Assembly (NCBI RefSeq): GCF_024599655.1
Contig: NZ_CP102247.1
Location: forward strand, 186,001-250,000
Length of the DNA: 64,000 nt
DNA from: Enterobacter asburiae
GTDB taxonomy: Bacteria > Pseudomonadota > Gammaproteobacteria > Enterobacterales > Enterobacteriaceae
Direction of reading: 5' to 3'
The notes under the pieces are model-generated. The model saw nothing but the letters and a program-made list of their open reading frames with translations. It ran no database searches and was not told the DNA's origin. The position numbers and the translations under genes were made by a program. How positions within the stretch are numbered: position 1 is the first letter of the stretch; the number at the start of each line of letters is the position of its first letter. Positions 1-6,860 of this stretch are shown one piece after another.

Positions 1-219
1 ATTTCCGGCAACTTTACTGGCCTGAAGCGCCTCAGACTCTTCTTTTTTATGGTGCGTGATAAAGTACAGGCCACCAATAAAGGCGACGACTACAGCCGCA
101 GCAATAGCGACCATTGCTGGCGATACAGCAGGCAGGTTACGTTGCTTTTTCCTTGAGCTACTCTTTTTGCGTCGCGAAGGTGCCGGCTGGCCGCGACGTA
201 CATAATCTCGTTGTGCCAC
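1..219 (-). CDS. ftsN: Cell division protein FtsN, N-terminal part (runs off the window)
   Basis: Only the first 73 codons are present; the gene continues beyond base 1. It starts with GTG (plus-strand positions 217-219) and begins VAQRDYVRRGQPAPSRRKK, as E. coli FtsN does. A basic cytoplasmic stretch (residues about 1-33) is followed by one transmembrane segment (about 34-55, MVAIAAAVVVAFIGGLYFI) and the start of the periplasmic linker. FtsN is a bitopic inner-membrane divisome protein that triggers septal peptidoglycan synthesis; its SPOR domain lies outside the window. It is downstream of cytR on the same strand, as in E. coli. Confidence 0.93.
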   Translation of the reverse strand, partial: MAQRDYVRRGQPAPSRRKKSSSRKKQRNLPAVSPAMVAIAAAVVVAFIGGLYFITHHKKEESEALQASKVAGN

Positions 220-312
220 TATCGTTTCGCTGTATTTATTCGTTCGTCAGTCCGCCATGTTACTTAAGCGGCGGGGCTTTGACCAGATAAGGGTATCCGA
301 AAGACGTTTACT

Positions 313-1338
313 TTAAGTCAATGCCTGGGTAGTACCGCGAACAATCAGTTCGCAGTCCAGCAACCGCGAGCCGCTGCTAACTGTTTGACCGTGAAGCTGA
401 TCCAGCAGAAGCAGCATCGCTTCCCGGCCGATTTGATAGCGCGGCTGAGCGACCGTTGAGAGCGGCGGATCGCAAAATTCTGAAAGCGAAATATTATCGA
501 ATCCGATGATTGATAAATCTTTCGGTATCCGCAGGCCGCGGCGTTTAGCGTACGATAATGCGCCCAGCGCCATCACGTCGCTGTGACAAAATACGGCGGT
601 TGGCGGTTCAGGCAGGTCCAGAAGTTTCTCCAGCGCTTGTCCACCCGCGGCGAAGGTAAAATCCCCGCGCGCAATGTAGTGTGGATCGACGGTGACGCCG
701 GTACGGCGCAGCGCCTGGACGTAGCCCTGTAAGCGATAGTGACACAGCGGCATCTCTTCCGGCCCGGCAATACAGCCAATGCGCTTATGCCCCAGTTCCT
801 GGAGATAGTTTACGGCGTTGAACGCGGCGGTGAGGTTATCAATATGGACCGTCGGCAGCTCCAGCTCTGGCGCAAACTCGTTGGCCATCACCATCGGCGG
901 TAAATTACGCTGCTCTTCAATGCTGGCATCAAACGGCAGGCGAGAGCCAAGCAGCAGCATGCCGTCGATCTGCTTGGTGATAATGAGATCGATGAAGGTT
1001 TTTTCCTGCTGGTTCTGGTGAGCACAGTCGCCAATCAGCACCAGGTAACCCTGTTCCGCTGCGGTGACTTCAATACCGCGGATAATCTCGCTGAAGAAGG
1101 GGTCACAGATGTCCGGCACAATCACCAGAATGGTGCGCGACTCATTGCGTTTAACGTTACGCCCCATCGCCTGTGGGAAATAGCCCACTTCAAGCGCAGC
1201 CTGCTCCACCCGATTACGGGTCGCCTGGGAGACTTTATCCGGGTTCATTAATGCGCGGGATACCGTTGCCGTAGAGACTTGTGCTTTCTGGGCAACGTCT
1301 TTCATGGTCGCCGGTGCAACCTCTTTCCTGGACTTCAA
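313..1338 (-). CDS. cytR: LacI-family transcriptional repressor CytR, with TTG start
   Basis: DNA-binding repressor of nucleoside uptake and catabolism genes; in E. coli it binds together with CRP and is induced by cytidine. An N-terminal LacI-type helix-turn-helix (TMKDVAQKAQVSTATVSRAL) is followed by a periplasmic-binding-protein-like effector domain. The open frame extends upstream to 1380, but the TTG at 1338 is the better start: it has an AGGAG ribosome site 6-7 bases upstream and gives 341 residues, the length of E. coli CytR, whose N-terminus (MKAKKQE, then ATMKDVA) aligns from this point. It lies between priA and ftsN as in E. coli. Confidence 0.93.
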   Translation of the reverse strand: MKSRKEVAPATMKDVAQKAQVSTATVSRALMNPDKVSQATRNRVEQAALEVGYFPQAMGRNVKRNESRTILVIVPDICDPFFSEIIRGIEVTAAEQGYLVLIGDCAHQNQQEKTFIDLIITKQIDGMLLLGSRLPFDASIEEQRNLPPMVMANEFAPELELPTVHIDNLTAAFNAVNYLQELGHKRIGCIAGPEEMPLCHYRLQGYVQALRRTGVTVDPHYIARGDFTFAAGGQALEKLLDLPEPPTAVFCHSDVMALGALSYAKRRGLRIPKDLSIIGFDNISLSEFCDPPLSTVAQPRYQIGREAMLLLLDQLHGQTVSSGSRLLDCELIVRGTTQALT

Positions 1339-1457
1339 CGTCTTCTCCTCGCCTGAACACCGAACTTCTGACATCACCATTTTTACAGATAGTTAATGGA
1401 ATCGGTTACAGAATTTTCATAAAAAGTGTGAGGAGCGTTAAATTTTTCGATCCGTCT

Positions 1458-3653
1458 TCAGCCTTCGATGGGATCGACGTCCAGTACCCACTTCACTTTT
1501 CGCGCTTCCGGCAGGGTATTAATCAGTACCAGCGCGCCGCTGACGATGTGCTGAAGACGAACCCGCGAGGGGTGCTGGAGCAAAATTTGCCAGCGGAAAC
1601 GTCCGCCGCGTTTTGGGGCCAGCGCTGGAACCGGGCCCAAAATCCACAGCTGATTATCCACCAGCGGGCTGGCCTGCAGGAGGTTTCTCAGCTGCTGCAG
1701 GAAAAGCGGCGCCTGCTGGTTGTTATGGTCTTCCGCGCGGATGATGACGTGGCTGGTCCACGGCGGCAGCTGCATGGTCTGGCGTTCGGCCAGCGCCTGC
1801 TCGGCAAAGGCGTCATAGCCTTTGTGCAGGAGGGTTTGCAGCAGCGGGTGCTCAGGATGGTGCGTTTGCAGCACCACTTCGCCCTGTTTACCGGCGCGAC
1901 CGGCACGCCCTGCTACCTGGGTATAAAGCTGGGCGAAGCGCTCGGCTGAGCGGAAATCTGCCGAGAACAGCGCGCCATCCACGTCCAGCAGGGCGACCAG
2001 CGTCACGTCCGGGAAGTGGTGGCCTTTGGCCAGCATCTGGGTGCCAATCAGGATGCGCGCGCCGCCGCGATGCACTTCCGCCAGTTGCTGTTCCAGCGCG
2101 CCTTTGCGGCTGGTGGTGTCCCGGTCGATACGCGAAATAGGCACGTCCGGGAAGAAAGGGCCAAGCGCCTGTTCCAGCTGTTCCGTTCCCAGCCCCACCG
2201 GCACGATATGCGTGGAACCACACGACGGGCACTGGCGCGGCACCGGACGCTGGCTGTCGCAGTGGTGGCAGCGCAAATGCCGCTGGGCCTGGTGGAAGGT
2301 ATAGTAGTGGTCGCAGCGCGGACACTCGGCAATCCAGCCGCAGTCGTGGCACAGCAGGGCGGGCGCGAAACCGCGTCGGTTAAGGAACAGGATCACCTGG
2401 TTGCCCGCCTGCAGGTGCTGGCGCATTCGGGTAATTAAGGCAGGCGCAAGCCCGGCCTGGACCTGCTGACCTTTCAGATCCAGTACGTGCTGAATGGCCG
2501 GACGGGCATTCCCCGCGCGACGCGTCAGGCGCAGCATGTGGTATTTGCGCTGGCGCACGTTGTGCAGCGTTTCGAGCGCAGGCGTGGCGGAGCCGAGAAT
2601 AATAGGGATCTGCTCACTGTGCGCGCGATAAACAGCCAGATCGCGGGCGTGATAGCGCCAGCCTTCCTGCTGTTTATAGGAGCTGTCGTGTTCTTCGTCG
2701 ATCACGATAACGCCGAGATTTTTAAACGGCGTAAACAGCGACGAGCGGGTGCCGATCACAATCGCCGCTTCGCCGTTTTTCGCTTTCAGCCAGGCGCTGA
2801 GGCGTTCGCTGTCGTTCAGGCCGGAGTGCAGCACCTCAACCGGCGCGTTAAAGCGTTCGCGGAATCGGGCGATGGTTTGCGGCGTCAGGCCAATTTCCGG
2901 CACCATCACCAGCGCCTGTTTGCCCTGAGCGAGCACGTTTTCCAGCACGCTCAGGTAGACCTCCGTTTTGCCGGAACCCGTCACTCCTGCCAGCAGCCAG
3001 GCAGAGAAATGATCGGAGGCGCTATGAATCGCGCCCACGGCGGTGGCCTGCTCGGTATTCAGACGCAGGCGATCCCCTGAAACGGAGAAACTCTCGCGCC
3101 AGTCGTAAAGGGCTGGTGCTTCGCTTGCCAGTTCGCTTAGCCCTTTCTTTCTTAATGCCTGTAGCGCCGTTTCGCTGACCTCAAGCTCGTCGACCTGATG
3201 CCGCCAGATTTTCCCCTGACGCAGCGCCGCCAGCGCCTGCTGCTGTTTCTGCGAACGCTTCAGGCTGTTGATATCCACGGCCTGACCCTGCTCGGTAGCA
3301 AACCAGTACCACATCGGCGCGTGGCTGGCGCTCTTGCCCTGGCGCAGCATGATGGGTAGAGCGTGGAACAGGACGTCACCAATGGGGTGATGATAATAAT
3401 CCGCCGCCCACAGCAGCAGTCGCCAGGTACTGGTGGAGTAAACCGGCTCGCTGTCCAGCACCTCAACGACCGACTTCAGTTCATTGAGCGGCAGTTCGCT
3501 TTGATCGCTGACGGAGACAACAATCCCCACGCGCTGCTGTTTGCCAAACGGCACGGTCACGCGACAGCCCGCTTTGGCGCTCATGCTGTCAGGCAGCAGG
3601 TAGTCAAAGGTACGGGGAAGCGGAACGGGCAGGGCAACGTGAGCGACGGGCAT
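1458..3653 (-). CDS. priA: Primosomal protein N' / replication restart helicase PriA
   Basis: Superfamily 2 3'-5' DNA helicase that recognises stalled forks and D-loops and starts primosome assembly. The sequence shows a Walker A motif (GVTGSGKTEVY, about residue 224 on), a DEEH Walker B motif, and a zinc-binding insertion with paired Cys motifs (CHDC, CPRC, CHHC, CPSC). Start chosen at 3653 (MPVAHVALP) by homology, giving 731 residues against 732 in E. coli; the open frame runs 28 codons further upstream into the rpmE promoter. It is divergent from rpmE. Confidence 0.97.
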   Translation of the reverse strand: MPVAHVALPVPLPRTFDYLLPDSMSAKAGCRVTVPFGKQQRVGIVVSVSDQSELPLNELKSVVEVLDSEPVYSTSTWRLLLWAADYYHHPIGDVLFHALPIMLRQGKSASHAPMWYWFATEQGQAVDINSLKRSQKQQQALAALRQGKIWRHQVDELEVSETALQALRKKGLSELASEAPALYDWRESFSVSGDRLRLNTEQATAVGAIHSASDHFSAWLLAGVTGSGKTEVYLSVLENVLAQGKQALVMVPEIGLTPQTIARFRERFNAPVEVLHSGLNDSERLSAWLKAKNGEAAIVIGTRSSLFTPFKNLGVIVIDEEHDSSYKQQEGWRYHARDLAVYRAHSEQIPIILGSATPALETLHNVRQRKYHMLRLTRRAGNARPAIQHVLDLKGQQVQAGLAPALITRMRQHLQAGNQVILFLNRRGFAPALLCHDCGWIAECPRCDHYYTFHQAQRHLRCHHCDSQRPVPRQCPSCGSTHIVPVGLGTEQLEQALGPFFPDVPISRIDRDTTSRKGALEQQLAEVHRGGARILIGTQMLAKGHHFPDVTLVALLDVDGALFSADFRSAERFAQLYTQVAGRAGRAGKQGEVVLQTHHPEHPLLQTLLHKGYDAFAEQALAERQTMQLPPWTSHVIIRAEDHNNQQAPLFLQQLRNLLQASPLVDNQLWILGPVPALAPKRGGRFRWQILLQHPSRVRLQHIVSGALVLINTLPEARKVKWVLDVDPIEG

Positions 3654-3720
3654 CGAATCTTCCTGACTTGAAAAGTGGCGCGTTAGTATACACATTAGTG
3701 AAAGCGGCGTGCGGATCAGT

Positions 3721-3749
3721 TTGCATACGTTGGTCAAATTCTGTATGAT
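3721..3749 (+). promoter_or_regulatory. Candidate sigma-70 promoter for rpmE
   Basis: TTGCAT at 3721-3726 and TATGAT at 3744-3749 are separated by 17 bases, about 100 bases before the rpmE start. This leaves a 5' leader that could carry the L31 autoregulatory structure described in E. coli. The promoter assignment rests on sequence match only. Confidence 0.6.
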
Positions 3750-3853
3750 TCGCCGCCTTTGGTGTATATTACGCCAGAGAAATTACATTCAACATCGCGT
3801 GGTGTCTGGCGTTAGGGCTGGAAGAGCGACGCGGCCTTAACTGAGGTTCTCCC

Positions 3854-4066
3854 ATGAAAAAAGATATTCACCCGAAATACGAAATGATTACTGCAAACTG
3901 TTCTTGCGGTAACTCTATCCAGATCCGCTCTACCGTGGGCCACGATCTGAACCTGGACGTGTGCGGCAAATGCCACCCGTTCTACACTGGTAAGCAGCGT
4001 GATGTTGCAACCGGTGGCCGTGTTGACCGCTTCAACAAGCGTTTCAGCATCCCGGGCGCTAAATAA
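3854..4066 (+). CDS. rpmE: 50S ribosomal protein bL31, zinc-binding form
   Basis: Seventy-residue large-subunit ribosomal protein that forms part of the intersubunit bridge with the 30S head. Cys16, Cys18, Cys37 and Cys40 form the zinc site of the C+ paralogue, which is replaced by the zinc-free YkgM under zinc starvation in E. coli. Length and sequence match E. coli RpmE. A GAGG ribosome site precedes the ATG. It is monocistronic, with a strong terminator immediately downstream. Confidence 0.98.
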   Translation: MKKDIHPKYEMITANCSCGNSIQIRSTVGHDLNLDVCGKCHPFYTGKQRDVATGGRVDRFNKRFSIPGAK

Positions 4067-4075
4067 GCATCCAGG

Positions 4076-4101
4076 AAAAACCGCCTTCGGGCGGTTTTTT
4101 T
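4076..4101 (+). terminator. Rho-independent terminator of rpmE
   Basis: The stem AACCGCC / GGCGGTT with a TTCG loop is followed by a run of T, ten bases after the rpmE stop codon. Confidence 0.9.
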
Positions 4102-4251
4102 GTGCCTGTTATACCCCTTCTGAATAAATCACATCTTAATATTTATATCTAAAATAATTAATTACGTATCATTGTATTAAATATATTTGTCTGATTTATT
4201 CTTTAACGGATAGTGAACTGTATCTCTCATTTCTTTAATTCTTTGCCATCC

Positions 4252-4271
4252 TTTTGACGGGGGTGTCAAAA
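4252..4271. promoter_or_regulatory. Perfect 7-6-7 inverted repeat upstream of the porin gene
   Basis: TTTTGAC, six bases (GGGGGT), then GTCAAAA form an exact palindrome 110 bases before the porin start, within an A+T-rich 314-base gap (4067-4380) that otherwise shows only the rpmE terminator. It could be an operator for the porin. The arms do not match the CRP consensus, and I do not recognise the regulator. Confidence 0.4.
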
Positions 4272-4380
4272 ATTAAAAGGTTTCTCTCGTTTCGTAAACT
4301 TACACTGCGCCCGTCATACATTCTTATTTGCCATGACGACACAGTGGCTTTCAGGGTGCGTTTACTTCGAGGGAAATGTT

Positions 4381-5061
4381 ATGAAATTGAAGCAACTCTT
4401 ATTTGTGCTTCCGTTAATATCGTGCGCGGCGCAGGCGGGATATGTGGACTACCGACACGAGTATTACGACGATGGGCGTAATTACGACCGTGTGTACATG
4501 TCACACCGCTTTGGCACCGGCTTTGGCGTAGCGGTTGAGGCGGTATCGCGCTCCGATAACAAGCAGTCTAACGACGCGCTTAATAATATGGAAAGTAACA
4601 GCAACGAATATACCGCAAGCTATCAATTTACCTGGCAAGGTTTTATCTGGCAGCCGGGCGTCGCCGTTGAAATGGGTGATGACATGGCCATCTATAAGCC
4701 TTATCTGCGCGTGCAGTATAATATTAATGACAGCTGGTGGACGGCGTTTCGTTATCGTACGGAATACACTCGCCGCAATGCGGACGGAAAAGATGACCGT
4801 ATGGTTTATCGTCCGGAAATGTGGCTGGGTTATAATATTGATGGCTGGATGTTCGAGCTAAACGGCATATATAAATTCGCCGACAACGAAGACCTGTATA
4901 ACAATAAAAAAGAAGATTACGAATATAACTTCCGCGTGGCGTATAACATCGACTCGTGGATCCCCTTTGTGGAAGTGGGCAACGTCTCTTCCGGCTATAA
5001 CACCGCCACCAGCGACGACCGCCAGACGCGTCTGCGCGTGGGTTTAGGCTACAACTTCTAA
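4381..5061 (+). CDS. KdgM-family oligosaccharide-specific outer-membrane porin
   Basis: Monomeric 12-stranded outer-membrane channel of the KdgM/NanC/OmpL family, which passes acidic oligosaccharides such as oligogalacturonates or sialic acid. A 19-residue signal peptide (MKLKQLLFVLPLISCAAQA) precedes a mature chain starting GYVDYRHEYYDDG. Alternating aromatic strands follow, and the chain ends in Phe (VGLGYNF), typical of outer-membrane barrels. It has 226 residues; known relatives have about 215-240. The ATG at 4381 is chosen because it starts the signal peptide and follows GAGGGAA; the frame continues 16 codons upstream. E. coli has the unrelated yiiX between rpmE and metJ. The substrate cannot be told from sequence. 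Confidence 0.88.
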   Translation: MKLKQLLFVLPLISCAAQAGYVDYRHEYYDDGRNYDRVYMSHRFGTGFGVAVEAVSRSDNKQSNDALNNMESNSNEYTASYQFTWQGFIWQPGVAVEMGDDMAIYKPYLRVQYNINDSWWTAFRYRTEYTRRNADGKDDRMVYRPEMWLGYNIDGWMFELNGIYKFADNEDLYNNKKEDYEYNFRVAYNIDSWIPFVEVGNVSSGYNTATSDDRQTRLRVGLGYNF

Positions 5062-5067
5062 GTAACC

Positions 5068-5093
5068 ATCCCGCTGAGTAACCTCAGCGGGAT
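5068..5093. terminator. Inverted repeat between porin gene and metJ
   Basis: ATCCCGCTGAG and CTCAGCGGGAT form a long perfect stem with a TAAC loop between the two converging genes. There is no clear T-run, so it may act as a weak bidirectional terminator or as a 3'-end stabiliser. Confidence 0.5.
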
Positions 5094-5103
5094 CGCACCG
5101 CAG

Positions 5104-5421
5104 TTAGTATTCCCACGTCTCCGGGTCAATGCCCAGTTCACGCATGATGACTTTCGCCTCTTCCGGAATTTCATCACTACGCTCTTTGCGCAGATCTTCA
5201 TCGTTCGGCAACGGTTGACCGGTAAACGCGTGCAGGAACGCTTCGCACAGCAGTTCGCTGTTGGTCGCGTGGCGCAGGTTGTTCACCTGACGACGCGTAC
5301 GTTCATCGGTGAGGATCTTCAACACCTTCAGAGGAATAGAAACCGTAATTTTCTTTACTTGTTCACTCTTCTTACCGTGCTCAGCGTATGGGCTGATATA
5401 TTCGCCGCTCCATTCAGCCAT
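5104..5421 (-). CDS. metJ: Methionine regulon repressor MetJ
   Basis: A 105-residue ribbon-helix-helix repressor that binds tandem 8-bp met boxes with S-adenosylmethionine as corepressor. The strand KKITVSIPLKVL, followed by the helices around TDERTRRQVNNLRHATNSELLCEAF, is the DNA-binding and dimer core. Length matches E. coli. It is divergent from metBL, with met boxes in the shared intergenic region, which implies autoregulation and control of metBL. Confidence 0.98.
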   Translation of the reverse strand: MAEWSGEYISPYAEHGKKSEQVKKITVSIPLKVLKILTDERTRRQVNNLRHATNSELLCEAFLHAFTGQPLPNDEDLRKERSDEIPEEAKVIMRELGIDPETWEY

Positions 5422-5612
5422 GAGATACCTTTAATCCTCTCAGTCATTTATTTAAAGGTGCAAAACCTGTAACCACCCGTTTTGAACCGCAATCTTGCCT
5501 AGTTTACCGTAGAGACGATACCGTGGCACGGATATTGCCGCTGCAGCGTGCACTAAAGCATATAATTTTAACGGCTATTTGCGCATTGCTCAATCTATAC
5601 GCAAAGAAGTTT

Positions 5613-5636
5613 AGATGTCCAGATGTATTGACGTCC
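5613..5636. promoter_or_regulatory. MetJ operator: three tandem met boxes (metJ/metBL)
   Basis: Three contiguous 8-mers, AGATGTCC, AGATGTAT and TGACGTCC, approximate the met box AGACGTCT. They lie in the metJ-metB divergent region about 60-85 bases before metB. The match is direct; the function is inferred from the known MetJ regulon. Confidence 0.85.
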
Positions 5637-5697
5637 ATACTTTCAATGTTTACTCTGGTGCCTGACTTTTCACCTCATTCGCCAGGAAGCCCTCACC

Positions 5698-6858
5698 ATG
5701 ACGCGTAAACAGGCCACTATTGCAGTGCGTAGCGGATTAAATGATGACGAGCAGTACGGCTGCGTTGTCCCGCCGATTCATCTTTCCAGTACCTACAATT
5801 TCACCGGATTTAATGAACCCCGCGCGCATGATTATTCGCGTCGTGGCAACCCTACGCGTGACGTGACCCAGCGTACGCTGGCCGAGCTGGAAGGTGGCGC
5901 AGGTGCAGTATTAACCAATACGGGGATGTCCGCCATTCACCTGGTGACCACGGTGTTCCTGAAACCAGGTGACCTGCTGGTCGCGCCGCACGATTGCTAC
6001 GGCGGCAGCTATCGCCTGTTTGATAGCCTGGCGAAACGCGGCTGCTATCGCGTGCTGTTTGTCGATCAAAACGACGAACAGGCGCTGAAACAGGCGCTGG
6101 CAGAGAAGCCAAAGCTGGTTCTGGTGGAAAGTCCAAGTAATCCATTGTTGCGCGTTGTCGATATTGCGAAAATTTGTCAGCTCGCAAGGGATGCGGGAGC
6201 GATAAGTGTAGTGGATAATACGTTCCTCAGTCCGGCCCTTCAGAACCCACTCGCACTGGGTGCCGATCTGGTATTGCATTCATGCACTAAATATCTGAAC
6301 GGCCATTCTGATGTGGTAGCGGGCGTGGTGATTGCCAAAGATCCCGACGTTGTCACCGAACTGGCATGGTGGGCCAATAATATTGGCGTCACCGCGGGTG
6401 CCTTCGACAGCTATCTGCTGTTGCGCGGCATCCGCACGCTGTCGCCGCGCATGGAAGTGGCGCAGCGCAATGCCCAGGCGATTGTTGATTTCCTGAAAAC
6501 CCAGCCGCTGGTGAAGAAGCTCTATCACCCGTCGCTGCCGGAAAACCAGGGGCACGAGATTGCCGCGCGCCAGCAGAAGGGATTTGGCGCGATGTTAAGT
6601 TTTGAACTGGACGGTGACGAGCAAACGCTGCGTCGCTTCCTGAGCGGGCTGTCATTGTTTACGCTGGCGGAATCATTAGGTGGGGTTGAAAGCTTGATCT
6701 CCCACGCCGCGACCATGACGCACGCAGGTATGGCACCCGAAGCACGTGCCGCCGCCGGGATTTCTGAGACGTTGCTGCGGATCTCAACCGGTATTGAAGA
6801 TTCTGAAGATTTAATTGCCGATCTGGAAAATGCCTTCCGGATCGCAGCCAAGGGGTAA
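5698..6858 (+). CDS. metB: Cystathionine gamma-synthase
   Basis: PLP-dependent enzyme of the Cys/Met metabolism family that condenses O-succinylhomoserine with cysteine to give cystathionine, the first committed step of transsulfuration. It has 386 residues as in E. coli. The Schiff-base lysine is Lys198 in SCTKYLNGHSD. An AGGAAG ribosome site lies just upstream of the ATG. Two bases separate its stop from metL, so the two form the metBL operon under the MetJ boxes. Confidence 0.98.
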   Translation: MTRKQATIAVRSGLNDDEQYGCVVPPIHLSSTYNFTGFNEPRAHDYSRRGNPTRDVTQRTLAELEGGAGAVLTNTGMSAIHLVTTVFLKPGDLLVAPHDCYGGSYRLFDSLAKRGCYRVLFVDQNDEQALKQALAEKPKLVLVESPSNPLLRVVDIAKICQLARDAGAISVVDNTFLSPALQNPLALGADLVLHSCTKYLNGHSDVVAGVVIAKDPDVVTELAWWANNIGVTAGAFDSYLLLRGIRTLSPRMEVAQRNAQAIVDFLKTQPLVKKLYHPSLPENQGHEIAARQQKGFGAMLSFELDGDEQTLRRFLSGLSLFTLAESLGGVESLISHAATMTHAGMAPEARAAAGISETLLRISTGIEDSEDLIADLENAFRIAAKG

Positions 6859-6860
6859 TC

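Noticed and set aside
3654..3737. N-terminal extension of PriA by 28 codons
   Set aside because: The extension overlaps the rpmE promoter and has no homology; MPVAHVALP at 3653 matches the known N-terminus.
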